Source: Aestuariibaculum marinum
GTDB taxonomy: Bacteria > Bacteroidota > Bacteroidia > Flavobacteriales > Flavobacteriaceae
NCBI RefSeq assembly: GCF_014596975.1
Contig: NZ_JACVXD010000006.1
Location: forward strand, 94,538-158,537
Direction of reading: 5' to 3'
DNA: 64,000 nt
Below are positions 41,921 through 51,268 of the stretch, piece by piece. The notes beneath the pieces are model-generated. The model saw only the letters and a program-made list of their open reading frames with translations, was not told the DNA's origin and ran no database searches. Each line of letters opens with the position of its first letter. Position 1 is the stretch's first letter. Made by a program: the position numbers and the translations under genes.

Positions 41921-44596
41921 ATGAAAGTAAAGCAAACAAAATACATGAAATTATCTGGTTTAGAACCTTTGGTTTTAAACGAAAACAGCAATTTCATAAA
42001 TGTAGGAGAGCGAACGAATGTTGCAGGCTCTCGAAAATTTCTTCGTTTAATTAAAGAAGAAAAATTCGACGAGGCCTTAGATATAGCACGTCACCAGGTT
42101 GATGGTGGTGCGCAAATTGTAGATATTAATATGGATGACGGATTGATAGACGGAAAAGAGTCTATGGTGCGTTTTCTTAATTTAATTGCAGCCGAACCAG
42201 ATATCTCAAGGGTGCCCATGATGATTGACAGTTCGAAATGGGAAATTATCGAAGCTGGTTTACAGGTGGTGCAGGGGAAATGTGTAGTAAACTCCATTTC
42301 CTTAAAAGAAGGTGAGGAGAAATTTATCTGGGAAGCGAAACAAATTAAACGTTACGGAGCAGCGGTTATCGTTATGGCGTTTGATGAGGTTGGTCAGGCC
42401 GATAACTACGAGCGCCGTATAGAAATAGCTAAAAGAAGCTATGATATTTTGGTAAATAAAGTAGGCTTTCCCTCAGAGGATATTATTTTCGATTTAAATA
42501 TATTTCCGGTAGCAACCGGAATGGAAGAACATCGCAAAAACGCCATCGATTTTATTGAAGCTACACGTTGGGTTCGACAAAATCTGGAGAATGTAAGTGT
42601 GAGTGGAGGTGTGAGTAACGTGTCGTTTTCATTTAGAGGAAACGATACCGTTCGTGAAGCGATGCACTCGGTGTTTTTGTATCATGCCATTCAGGCGGGA
42701 ATGAATATGGGAATTGTAAACCCGACCATGTTGGAGGTTTACGACGATATCCCTAAAGATTTATTAGAGCATGTTGAAGATGTTATTTTAGATCGTCGCG
42801 ATGATGCTACTGAACGTTTACTGGAATTTGCCGAAACTGTAAAAGGCACAAAAGCTGAAAAAACAGTCGATTTATCATGGCGTGAAAACCCGGTACAAGA
42901 TCGTATTACCCATGCTTTAGTAAAAGGTATTGATGCCTTTATTATTGAAGATGTTGAAGCTGCCAGATTAGAATCTGAAAAACCAATCGATGTGATTGAA
43001 GGGCATTTAATGATTGGTATGAATGTGGTTGGTGACTTGTTTGGTGCAGGTAAAATGTTCTTGCCTCAGGTGGTAAAATCAGCGCGTGTAATGAAGAAGG
43101 CTGTGGCGTATTTAAACCCGTTTATCGAAGCTGAAAAAACCGAAGATTCAGAGCCTGTGGGTAAGGTGTTAATGGCAACTGTAAAAGGCGATGTTCATGA
43201 TATTGGTAAAAATATTGTAAGTGTGGTACTGGCTTGTAATAACTACGAAATTGTAGATTTAGGGGTTATGGTACCGCCGGAAAAAATTATTGAAACAGCC
43301 ATCAAAGAGCGTGTAGATGCTATCGGACTTTCTGGGTTAATTACGCCTTCGTTGGATGAAATGGTGTATTTAGCTAAAGAAATGCAACGTGAAAATTTCA
43401 ATGTGCCGTTGTTAATTGGTGGAGCGACGACATCGAAAGCACATACGGCTGTAAAAATAGATCCGCAATACCAAAATGCTGTGGTGCATGTTAACGATGC
43501 GTCGCGTGCAGTAACTGTTGTGGGAGATTTATTAAATAAGAAAACATCTAACGAATACGTAGCCAAACTTAAAAAGGATTACGACGAATTCCGTGAGAAG
43601 TTCTTAAAACGCGGAAAACAAAAATCGTATATTTCTATTGAAGAAGCGCGTAAGCGTAAATACAAAATCGATTGGGAGCAAGCCGACATTGTAAAACCTA
43701 AAGAATTAGGTGTTCAAATGTTGAAGCAATTAAGTTTAAAAGAATTAGTGCCTTATATCGATTGGAGTCCGTTTTTTAGAAGCTGGGATTTACATGGTAA
43801 ATTTCCTGATATTTTAACCGATGAGGTGGTTGGAGAGCAGGCTACTATTATTTACAAGGAAGCTCAGGAGATGATAGAAGAAATCATTGCTAAGCAGCTC
43901 TTAAAACCAAAAGCTGTTTTCGGATTGTTTGAAGCGAATAGTATTAATGACGACGATATTTCGGTTCAGAAAAAAGGAAAAGAAGTCGCTGTGTTCAGAA
44001 CGTTGCGTCAGCAGTTAAGCAAACGAGAAGGGATACCTAATCATGCTTTAGCGGATTTTATTGCACCAAAGGACAGTGGTAAAACCGATTATATTGGTGC
44101 GTTTTGTGTTGGGATTTTTGGAGCTCAAGAATTAGCTGATGATTATCGTGCAAAAGGTGACGATTACAACGGAATTATGGCGCAAGCTATTGCCGATCGT
44201 TTTGCTGAAGCGTTTGCCGAATATTTACATAAGCAAATTAGAACGAAGCACTGGGGGTATGCTTCTGAAGAAGATTTAACCAACGACGATTTAATAAAAG
44301 AAAGTTACAAAGGTATTCGTCCGGCACCTGGTTATCCAGCATGTCCAGATCATTTAGAAAAGGAAACCATTTGGGAGCTTTTAGATGTTGAAAAGATTAT
44401 TGGTGTTAAACTTACAGAGAGTTTTGCCATGTGGCCAGCAGCGGCGGTTTCGGGGTATTATTTTGCAAATCCTGAAGCAAAATACTTTGGTTTAGGGAAA
44501 ATTACCGACGATCAGGTAACCGATTATGCGAACCGTAAAGGGATAGATAAAGCTAAAGCCGATAAATGGTTATACCCAAATATAGCAGACCAGTAG
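41921..44596 (+). CDS. metH: Methionine synthase, folate / B12 / reactivation subunit (MetH C-terminal part)
   Basis: This 891-residue protein carries the other three MetH modules. The pterin-binding barrel covers about residues 20-330 ([32 protein letters not shown]). The cobalamin cap and B12 domain cover about 340-570, with [19 protein letters not shown] giving the B12-binding DxHxxG and LIGGATTS. The AdoMet reactivation domain runs from about 590 to the end ([37 protein letters not shown]). It transfers the methyl group from methyl-THF to homocysteine via cobalamin. The split occurs exactly between the homocysteine and folate modules. Confidence 0.95.
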   Translation: MKVKQTKYMKLSGLEPLVLNENSNFINVGERTNVAGSRKFLRLIKEEKFDEALDIARHQVDGGAQIVDINMDDGLIDGKESMVRFLNLIAAEPDISRVPMMIDSSKWEIIEAGLQVVQGKCVVNSISLKEGEEKFIWEAKQIKRYGAAVIVMAFDEVGQADNYERRIEIAKRSYDILVNKVGFPSEDIIFDLNIFPVATGMEEHRKNAIDFIEATRWVRQNLENVSVSGGVSNVSFSFRGNDTVREAMHSVFLYHAIQAGMNMGIVNPTMLEVYDDIPKDLLEHVEDVILDRRDDATERLLEFAETVKGTKAEKTVDLSWRENPVQDRITHALVKGIDAFIIEDVEAARLESEKPIDVIEGHLMIGMNVVGDLFGAGKMFLPQVVKSARVMKKAVAYLNPFIEAEKTEDSEPVGKVLMATVKGDVHDIGKNIVSVVLACNNYEIVDLGVMVPPEKIIETAIKERVDAIGLSGLITPSLDEMVYLAKEMQRENFNVPLLIGGATTSKAHTAVKIDPQYQNAVVHVNDASRAVTVVGDLLNKKTSNEYVAKLKKDYDEFREKFLKRGKQKSYISIEEARKRKYKIDWEQADIVKPKELGVQMLKQLSLKELVPYIDWSPFFRSWDLHGKFPDILTDEVVGEQATIIYKEAQEMIEEIIAKQLLKPKAVFGLFEANSINDDDISVQKKGKEVAVFRTLRQQLSKREGIPNHALADFIAPKDSGKTDYIGAFCVGIFGAQELADDYRAKGDDYNGIMAQAIADRFAEAFAEYLHKQIRTKHWGYASEEDLTNDDLIKESYKGIRPAPGYPACPDHLEKETIWELLDVEKIIGVKLTESFAMWPAAAVSGYYFANPEAKYFGLGKITDDQVTDYANRKGIDKAKADKWLYPNIADQ

Positions 44597-44662
44597 ATTG
44601 CGTTAGCGATTGTCGTGGTATCCTTTTTAGAGGGACGATAAAAAGATAAAACAGAAAGCGCG

Positions 44663-44684
44663 ACCCTGAGCTTTGTCGAAGGGT
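44663..44684. repeat. REP-like short palindromic element
   Basis: ACCCTGAGCTTTGTCGAAGGGT is an imperfect palindrome (ACCCT/AGGGT arms) in a short GC-richer patch between metH and the next ORF. The CCCTGAGC-TTGTCGAAGGG sequence is a widespread interspersed repeat in bacterial genomes. I see only one copy in this window. Confidence 0.55.
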
Positions 44685-44784
44685 AACGCCCAAAAAAGAA
44701 TAAAAGGAAGAATTAACAATTTATTACTTTTTTCCTAACAAATAGAAATGATGTAAATAAGACATTTGCAGCAAAATTAAAAAC

Positions 44785-44874
44785 ATGAAAAAGATACAAA
44801 GCGAAGCATTAGTGTTTTTCTTTCAGCTTTTTGTTTTAGGGTTTGTTGCGTTAACGGTGGCTTATTTTACCTAA
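44785..44874 (+). CDS. Small hydrophobic peptide (29 aa) between metH and metF
   Basis: This 29-codon ORF reads MKKIQSEALVFFFQL at its start and ends FVALTVAYFT. It is one hydrophobic segment long enough to cross the membrane, with a positively charged N-terminus. A possible -7 box (GACATTTG, 44761-44768) stands 17 bp ahead of the ATG. metF begins 23 bp after the stop, so the peptide may be the first product of the metF message. It contains a single Met and no Cys, so it is not an obvious Met- or Cys-sensing leader. I do not recognise it; the function is unknown. Confidence 0.5.
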   Translation: MKKIQSEALVFFFQLFVLGFVALTVAYFT

Positions 44875-44897
44875 GATAAAACTGATAGAAATTCAGC

Positions 44898-45854
44898 ATG
44901 AAAGTAACAGATCACATAAAAAAGGCGAACGGAAAAACTTTATTTTCTTTTGAAGTGATTCCACCGCAAAAGGGTAAAAATATTCAGGATTTATATAATA
45001 ATATCGATCCATTAATGGAGTTTAATCCGCCGTTTATTGATGTTACCACCTCTCGTGAAGAGTACGTGTATGTCGATAAAGGTAATGGGCTTCTTGATAA
45101 ACGAATTACCCGAATGCGCCCGGGAACAGTGGGAATTTGTGCTTCCATTATGCATAAGTACCAGGTAGATGCGATTCCACATTTATTATGTGGTGGTTTT
45201 ACCAAAGAAGAAACGGAATACGTATTAGTAGATTGCCATTATTTAGGTATTGATAATGTAGTGGCTTTACGTGGCGATTCCAGAAAAGACGAGCCCTATT
45301 TTGTGCCAACTAAAGGTGGACATGCTTATGCTACAGGTTTAGTTCAACAAATTTCTAATTTAAATAACGGAAAGTATTTGCATGACGAAATCCAGGTGGA
45401 ACATAATTACGATTTTTGTGTTGGTGTTGCAGGGTATCCTGAAAAACACATGGAAGCTCCGTCGTTACATACTGACTTAAAACGTTTAAAAGAAAAGGTT
45501 GATGCAGGTGCCGATTATGTAGTGACCCAAATGTTCTTCGATAATAAAAAGTATTTTGATTTTGTTGAGAAAGCAAGAGAAATAGGAATTACCGTGCCTA
45601 TTATTCCAGGTATTAAACCTATTGCGGTTAAACGCCATTTACAGATTTTACCACAGGTATTTAAAATAGATTTACCAGAAGAATTAATTGAAGCTGTTGA
45701 AGGTTGTAAGGACAATGCAGCTGTAAGACAGGTAGGAATCGAGTTTGCCATTCAGCAGTCTAAAGAGCTAAAAGAAGCTGGCGTACCATTTTTACATTAC
45801 TACTCTATGGGTAAAAGCGATAATATAAAAGCGATTGCATCGGAATTGTTTTAA
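44898..45854 (+). CDS. metF: Methylenetetrahydrofolate reductase
   Basis: This 318-residue FAD-dependent TIM barrel makes methyl-THF for methionine synthase. FSFEVIPPQKGKN carries the catalytic Glu, and FIDVTTSREEY, VALRGDSRKDEPYF, VGVAGYPEKHMEAPS and DAGADYVVTQMFFDN are family motifs. The protein is of typical bacterial length with no regulatory domain. It supplies the folate methyl donor used by the MetH pair just upstream and may share the riboswitch-controlled transcript, though a candidate promoter sits in between. Confidence 0.95.
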   Translation: MKVTDHIKKANGKTLFSFEVIPPQKGKNIQDLYNNIDPLMEFNPPFIDVTTSREEYVYVDKGNGLLDKRITRMRPGTVGICASIMHKYQVDAIPHLLCGGFTKEETEYVLVDCHYLGIDNVVALRGDSRKDEPYFVPTKGGHAYATGLVQQISNLNNGKYLHDEIQVEHNYDFCVGVAGYPEKHMEAPSLHTDLKRLKEKVDAGADYVVTQMFFDNKKYFDFVEKAREIGITVPIIPGIKPIAVKRHLQILPQVFKIDLPEELIEAVEGCKDNAAVRQVGIEFAIQQSKELKEAGVPFLHYYSMGKSDNIKAIASELF

Positions 45855-45863
45855 TAATTCTGT

Positions 45864-45891
45864 TACTTTTGCTTACTCACATGGTGAGTAA
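45864..45891 (+). promoter_or_regulatory. Promoter with overlapping palindromic operator, PagL-like gene
   Basis: TACTTTTG (45864-45871) is a perfect -7 box. Directly after it, TTACTCAC (45873-45880) and GTGAGTAA (45884-45891) form a perfect palindrome around ATG, covering the expected start point near 45878. A repressor there would block initiation. The form resembles TetR-type operators, but no regulator gene is adjacent. Confidence 0.5.
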
Positions 45892-45910
45892 AACATAAAT
45901 CGAGGGTATT

Positions 45911-45950
45911 TGTGCTGTTTCATCTTATGTAAAAGACGTGAAACAGCACA
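45911..45950 (+). repeat. Strong hairpin in the 5' leader of the PagL-like gene
   Basis: TGTGCTGTTTCA (45911-45922) pairs perfectly with TGAAACAGCACA (45939-45950). The 16-nt loop can pair further (TCTT/AAGA). No T-run follows, so it is not an intrinsic terminator. It lies 31 bp before the start codon. Confidence 0.6.
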
Positions 45951-45981
45951 GAACCAAAGATTTGAAAAGTAACAAGTTTTA

Positions 45982-47079
45982 ATGAAATCGTTTTTAACCT
46001 ACACCTTTTTATTGTGTTCTTTAGTTGTGTTCGGGCAGCAAAAAACACATTCTTCTTATATTGATTTAAGTTACTTTAGAGGGAATATCGCTCTGCATAA
46101 TAATGATATTCTACATTTAATAGAAGGGCATCCTGAAGGTTATATTTTAAGTTGGAATAAAAAAACATACGGTTATAACGATTGGGAACAGCGTTATAAT
46201 TATCCAGATTATGGGGTGACTTATGTTTATCAAAACTTAAAAAGTAACGCTTTAGGTACGGTGGCTTCGGCGTATGCACATTACAATTTTTACTTTTTAA
46301 AAAGAAATTTAATGTTTCGTATTGCTCAGGGTATCGCCTATACAGATCGCCCTTACGATAAGGTTGAAAATTATAGAAATATAGCTTATGGGTCGCATGT
46401 AATGAGTAGTACCTTTGCGATGGTGAATTATAAAAAGGAACGTCTTTTCGGTCGTTTTGGTGTGCAGGCTGGTTTGTCATTAATTCATTATTCGAATGCC
46501 AATGTTAAAGCACCGAATTTAAGTACTAATTCCATGACTTTAAATGTAGGGGTAACTTATAATATTGATGAAGTAGAACCTGAATATTCAACAACATTAA
46601 AAGGTGTCAAGGAAAAATTTACTGAGCCTATAAAATATAATCTGGTATTTAGAACAGGAATTAATGAAAGTGACGTTGTTGGTTCTGGGCAGTTTCCGTT
46701 TTATGTGGTTTCAGCTTATGCCGATAAACGTATCGGTGTTAAAAGTGCATTGCAATTAGGAACCGATGTGTTTTACTCTAAGTTTTTAGAGGAATTGATT
46801 TATTATCAAAGTGTGTCTTACCCTGAAGAAGATGTGTCTGGAGACGAAGATTATAAACGTGTAGGGGTTTTTGCTGGTCACGAATTATTTGTAAATCGAA
46901 TATCACTTGTAACTCAATTTGGGTATTATGTGTATTATCCGTTTGATTTTGAAGGGCGCACTTATTTGCGTATTGGTTTAAAACGCTATTTTGGAAAGAA
47001 GATTTTTGGAGCCATGACCTTAAAATCGCATGGTGCAAAAGCAGAGGCTGTCGAGTTTGGAATTGGGATAAGATTATAG
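45982..47079 (+). CDS. Outer-membrane PagL-like acyloxyacyl hydrolase (lipid A 3-O-deacylase family)
   Basis: This 365-residue protein has a signal peptide (MKSFLTYTFLLCSLVVFG) and alternating hydrophobic strands typical of an outer-membrane barrel. LSLIHYSNANVKAPNLSTNSMTL (residues 165-187) matches the PagL signature HxSNAxxxxPN, with His169 and Ser171 as probable catalytic residues. PagL removes a 3-O-linked acyl chain from lipid A. The protein is about twice as long as the Salmonella-type enzyme, with extra strands at both ends. It is followed 3 bp later by a DUF2807 lipoprotein gene. The family call is based on the motif; the substrate is inferred. Confidence 0.72.
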   Translation: MKSFLTYTFLLCSLVVFGQQKTHSSYIDLSYFRGNIALHNNDILHLIEGHPEGYILSWNKKTYGYNDWEQRYNYPDYGVTYVYQNLKSNALGTVASAYAHYNFYFLKRNLMFRIAQGIAYTDRPYDKVENYRNIAYGSHVMSSTFAMVNYKKERLFGRFGVQAGLSLIHYSNANVKAPNLSTNSMTLNVGVTYNIDEVEPEYSTTLKGVKEKFTEPIKYNLVFRTGINESDVVGSGQFPFYVVSAYADKRIGVKSALQLGTDVFYSKFLEELIYYQSVSYPEEDVSGDEDYKRVGVFAGHELFVNRISLVTQFGYYVYYPFDFEGRTYLRIGLKRYFGKKIFGAMTLKSHGAKAEAVEFGIGIRL

Positions 47080-47082
47080 AAA

Positions 47083-47829
47083 ATGAAAAATTATTTATAC
47101 ATATTCGCTTTAATTTTTGTTTTTGCTTGCGATAGTGAAAATGCAGGTGATTGTTTTCAAAAAACAGGAGCTATTATTCAGCAAGAGTTTACCGTAGACG
47201 TGTTTACAAAAATATTGGTAAATCGCGACATCGAATTGGTTGTAAAACAGGGTGCAGAACAAAAGATTGTTGTTGAAACTGGAGAGAATTTAATAACCGA
47301 TGTTGAAGCTGTAGTTGATAATGGACAATTAATTTTAACAGATAATAATACCTGCAATTATGTTCGTGATTACGGTGTAACAAAAGTTTATGTAACGTCC
47401 CCAAATATTACTGAAATTAGAAGTTCAACACAATATGATATCAGTTCAGATGGAGTGTTAACCTATCCGGGTTTAACTCTTTTATCCGAAAGTTTTAATG
47501 CACCCGATACGTTTACCAGTGCTAATTTTAAACTTGAAGTTAACAATAGTACATTACGAGTAGTATTCAACAATGCGTCGAACTGTTATATTTCTGGACA
47601 GACAAATAATTTGAATGTTACATTTGCCTCTGGAACTTCGCGTTTTGAAGGAGAAAATTTAATAGCTCAGGATGTGACTATCTGGAACCGCAGTTCTAAT
47701 GATATGATATTAAATCCGCAGCAATCAATAAAAGGAAAAATATCTGGTGTTGGAGACGTTATTGCCGTAACCAAACCAGATATTATAGATGTTGTTGAAG
47801 AATATAAAGGGCGATTAATTTTTAAATAA
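47083..47829 (+). CDS. DUF2807 head-GIN domain lipoprotein
   Basis: This 248-residue protein has a lipoprotein signal with lipobox FAC at Cys16 (MKNYLYIFALIFVFAC), so it is anchored in a membrane. The mature part is a right-handed beta-helix-like DUF2807 domain: FTKILVNRDIELVVKQGAEQKIVVETGENLI and TVYV-like repeats rich in Asn and Ser. The function of DUF2807 proteins is unknown; they are abundant in Bacteroidota. The last 15 bp overlap the 3' end of the convergent ackA gene. Confidence 0.82.
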   Translation: MKNYLYIFALIFVFACDSENAGDCFQKTGAIIQQEFTVDVFTKILVNRDIELVVKQGAEQKIVVETGENLITDVEAVVDNGQLILTDNNTCNYVRDYGVTKVYVTSPNITEIRSSTQYDISSDGVLTYPGLTLLSESFNAPDTFTSANFKLEVNNSTLRVVFNNASNCYISGQTNNLNVTFASGTSRFEGENLIAQDVTIWNRSSNDMILNPQQSIKGKISGVGDVIAVTKPDIIDVVEEYKGRLIFK

Positions 47830-49002
47830 TTCAACCGCCTGCTTAGCAATCTCTAATTCCTCGTTTGTAGGAATAACTAAAATTTTGGTTTTAGAATCCT
47901 CAGTATTTATTTCTCTAATGTCTTTAGATCTTATACTGTTTTTGGTTTCATCCAAATTCAGACCAAAGAAATCCATGTCATCACAAACTAATTTACGGAT
48001 GGTTTGAGAGTTTTCACCGATTCCAGCAGTAAATACGATGGCGTCTAATCCGTTTAAAACAGCGGCATAAGCACCAATATATTTTTTTATTCGGTAGGCA
48101 TTCATCTCTAAAGCCAATTGGCAATCTTTATTGCCTTTAGCAGCCATGGTTTCAATATCTCTTAAATCGCTATAACCGGTTAACCCTAGCATACCACTTT
48201 GCTTGTTTAAAAGGGTGTTGATTTGTTTTAAATCGTAACCTAATTTATCTTTTAAATGAAAAATTACTGATGCATCAATATCACCGGAACGTGTTCCCAT
48301 TATTAGACCTGAGATAGGAGAAAAGCCTAATGAGTGGTCTACGCTTTCACCATTTTTAATAGCGGTCATACTACAACCATTACCTAAATGAATGGTAATG
48401 ATTTTAGATTCTTTTTTGCCTAAATATTCAATGGCTTTTTCTGAAACGTACTTATGACTTGTTCCGTGAAAACCATACAAGCGAATACGATGTTCGGTCA
48501 ATAGCTCATTAGGAATCGCAAACTTGTAAGCCTTCTCTGGAATGGTTTGATGGAATGCCGTGTCGAAAACAGCGACCTGTTTAGCGTTCGGAAAAATATC
48601 TTCAGCAACTTCAATACCTTCTAAATTCGCAGGGTTGTGTAAAGGTGCTAAAGCAATTAAATCTTTAATTTTATCTTTTACTTCTTTGGTGATTTCTGTA
48701 GTGTCACTAAACGATTTTCCTCCGTGTACCACACGATGCCCTACGACAGCAATTTCTTCCGGCGATTTAATAACACCAACATCTTTACTTAATAAATGTT
48801 GCGATACAAGTTTTAAGGCTGTTCGGTGATTTAAGATTGAAGTTTCAATTTCAATCGCTTTTTTCTGATTATCGTATTTAAAAATGGCGTCATTAAAACC
48901 AATACGTTCAACAATTCCTGAACATATAATGGTTTTTTCCGGCATGGAAAATAATTGAAATTTAAGGGATGAACTTCCCGAGTTTAAAACTAATACTTGC
49001 AT
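47815..49002 (-). CDS. ackA: Acetate kinase
   Basis: This 395-residue ASKHA-fold kinase interconverts acetate and acetyl phosphate. VLNSGSSSLKFQLF at the N-terminus is the first acetate kinase signature, and FDTAFHQTIPEKAYKFAIP, GFHGTSHKYVSEKA, HLGNGCSMTAIKNGESVDHSLGFSPISGLIMGTRSGDID and FTAGIGENS complete the set. It is expressed after pta (4-bp gap) as a fermentative and overflow pair. Its C-terminal coding end overlaps a convergent gene by 15 bp, leaving no room for a terminator between them. Confidence 0.96.
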   Translation of the reverse strand: MQVLVLNSGSSSLKFQLFSMPEKTIICSGIVERIGFNDAIFKYDNQKKAIEIETSILNHRTALKLVSQHLLSKDVGVIKSPEEIAVVGHRVVHGGKSFSDTTEITKEVKDKIKDLIALAPLHNPANLEGIEVAEDIFPNAKQVAVFDTAFHQTIPEKAYKFAIPNELLTEHRIRLYGFHGTSHKYVSEKAIEYLGKKESKIITIHLGNGCSMTAIKNGESVDHSLGFSPISGLIMGTRSGDIDASVIFHLKDKLGYDLKQINTLLNKQSGMLGLTGYSDLRDIETMAAKGNKDCQLALEMNAYRIKKYIGAYAAVLNGLDAIVFTAGIGENSQTIRKLVCDDMDFFGLNLDETKNSIRSKDIREINTEDSKTKILVIPTNEELEIAKQAVELFKN

Positions 49003-49006
49003 GTTT

Positions 49007-51097
49007 TTATTCTTCTTGAGCTTGAATTGCGGTTATAATAACTGTACTGTAAATATCTTCGGCGGTACAGCCTCTACTTAGGTCGTTAACAGGTTTGTTT
49101 AAGCCTTGTAAAACTGGCCCGATAGCCAAAGCTCCGGTTTCTCTTTGTACAGCTTTATAAGTGTTATTTCCTGTATTTAAATCTGGAAATATTAAAACGC
49201 TGGCGTTTCCGGCTACTTCAGATTCTGGCATTTTAGCTTTACCAATGCGTTCGTCTACAGCGGCGTCGTATTGTATTGGTCCTTCGATTTTTAGTTCAGA
49301 AGCTTTGGTTTTTACAATTTCTGTAGCTTCTCTTACTTTATCTACTTCAGCACCTTTTCCTGAAGCACCAGACGAGTAAGATAGCATAGCTACTTTTGGT
49401 TCGATACCAAAGCTTTTAGCTGTTTCTGCAGATGAGATAGCAATTTCTGCTAATTGTGCAGCATCAGGATTCGGGTTAATAGCGCAGTCGCCAAATACCG
49501 AAACGCGATCTTCTAAGCACATAAAGAAAATAGAAGACACAATGTTTACTCCAGGTTTTGTTTTAATAAATTGTAATGCAGGACGTAAGGTGTGTTGCGT
49601 GGTGTGTACCGCACCAGACACCATACCGTCTGCGTGTCCTTTGTAAATCATCATTGTACCAAAGTAGGATACATCAGCCATGGCATCTCTGGCCATTTCA
49701 AGATTTACATTTTTATGTTTTCTTAACTCGTAAAAAGTATTAACATAATCGTCGTAATACGGAGACGTTGTAGGCGATACAATGTTAACATCTTCAACAT
49801 TTAAAGGAATATCTAATTTTTCAATACGCTCTTTAATTTTGTCTTTGTCACCAATTAAGGTAATGTCGACAACCTGTGCAGCAATTAATTTGGCCGTGGC
49901 ACGTAAGACACGTTCGTCATAACCTTCAGGAAGTACAATGTGTTTTTTGTCTTTTAAGGCGCGTTGCAATAAGTTGTACTGGAACATTCTTGGAGTGAAT
50001 ATTTCCGATTCAAAAGTGATTAATTTATCAGCTAAAACTTCGGTGCTGGCATATTTTTCAAAAGTTGAGATGGCCGAAGTAATTTTTTCGGTGTTTTCAG
50101 CATAGATTTTAGACTTGGTTTTACCTATGCGGTTTGTTGAATAATAGGTGCCATCTTTTACGCTGATGATTGGTACAACACTTGAAAGCCCTTCAATTAG
50201 TTTTAAAATAGGATCTTCAGGGATTAAGCCTCCGGTTAATACAATACCCGAAATTTTTGGGTAGTTTTTAGAGATGTTTGCCTGTAAAGCGCCCAAAATA
50301 ATATCCGCGCGATCTCCAGGAGTAATGACCAGTGAATTATCTTTTAAATGTGTCAGGTAATTACGCAACTGCATTGCCCCAACACTATAATTTTCAATTA
50401 GGTTATTTAAATGGTCTTTTCCGAAAATAACGGTGCCGTCAAGTAATTTTACAATTTCTTTGACCGTAGGACTTGCTAAACTCGGAATTCTAGGAATCAC
50501 CGTAACATCGGTGTTTTCAGGAATACGAGATTGTAAAAGTTCTTTTAAGGGCTCGGCATCCTGAGGATTTACTTTATTCGCTATAATGGAAAGTACATCA
50601 ACCTCTTGTTTGAATGTGTCGTGAGCTAATTGAACATTATCAATAATCTCTTTAACACTTTTATTGACTCCTTGTGAAACTATAATAACAGGTAAACTCA
50701 GGTTTTTAGAGATTAGCATATTAAGATCTAACTCCAAAGTTGAATTTTCGCTTGAAAAATCGGTGCCCTCTACTAATATATAATCAAAACGTTCTTCCAA
50801 ATATTTGTATTTGGTAATAATTTTATCGATTACATCACCCGATTTACCGTTGTTGTATAATTCTAATACCTCATTTCGAGTAAAGGCATAGGCATTTTTA
50901 TAATTAATGTCAATTTCAAAATGCGAAAGTACCGTGTTAATATGGATGTCTGTTTCGTCTGATTTTGGATCGTCTATAATAGGACGAAAGTATCCTACTT
51001 TTGCAGTTTTACCTAAAAGCATACGCATTAAGCCTAAAACTACTACAGATTTTCCACTATTAGGTTCTATGGTTGCAACATAAATTCCTTTACTCAT
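49007..51097 (-). CDS. pta: Phosphate acetyltransferase, long form
   Basis: This 696-residue protein converts acetyl-CoA and phosphate to acetyl phosphate. It has an N-terminal BioD-like P-loop domain (VATIEPNSGKSVVVLGLMRML), a central DRTGG domain (about 215-330) and the C-terminal PTA catalytic domain (about 370-696, with HIVLPEGYDERVLRATAKL, SGAVHTTQHTLRPALQFIKT, SYSSGASGKGAEVDKVREAT and GPVLQGLNKPVNDLSRGC). An upstream in-frame ATG at 51160 would add 21 residues; MSKGIYVATIEP at 51097 fits the family better. It forms an operon with ackA. Confidence 0.95.
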   Translation of the reverse strand: MSKGIYVATIEPNSGKSVVVLGLMRMLLGKTAKVGYFRPIIDDPKSDETDIHINTVLSHFEIDINYKNAYAFTRNEVLELYNNGKSGDVIDKIITKYKYLEERFDYILVEGTDFSSENSTLELDLNMLISKNLSLPVIIVSQGVNKSVKEIIDNVQLAHDTFKQEVDVLSIIANKVNPQDAEPLKELLQSRIPENTDVTVIPRIPSLASPTVKEIVKLLDGTVIFGKDHLNNLIENYSVGAMQLRNYLTHLKDNSLVITPGDRADIILGALQANISKNYPKISGIVLTGGLIPEDPILKLIEGLSSVVPIISVKDGTYYSTNRIGKTKSKIYAENTEKITSAISTFEKYASTEVLADKLITFESEIFTPRMFQYNLLQRALKDKKHIVLPEGYDERVLRATAKLIAAQVVDITLIGDKDKIKERIEKLDIPLNVEDVNIVSPTTSPYYDDYVNTFYELRKHKNVNLEMARDAMADVSYFGTMMIYKGHADGMVSGAVHTTQHTLRPALQFIKTKPGVNIVSSIFFMCLEDRVSVFGDCAINPNPDAAQLAEIAISSAETAKSFGIEPKVAMLSYSSGASGKGAEVDKVREATEIVKTKASELKIEGPIQYDAAVDERIGKAKMPESEVAGNASVLIFPDLNTGNNTYKAVQRETGALAIGPVLQGLNKPVNDLSRGCTAEDIYSTVIITAIQAQEE

Positions 51098-51268
51098 GGT
51101 GTATGTGTTTTTATTTGTAAAATCAAGTTGTAGCTTATAACTATTAATAAGCTTATGCAAAATTAGTGTCTATAATCTTACTACAAATGACATTTGTCAT
51201 GGTTTTAACCAATGGATGAAAACTCTTAGTAATTTATAATTTTTTAAGAAAATTACAAACTCTAAACA

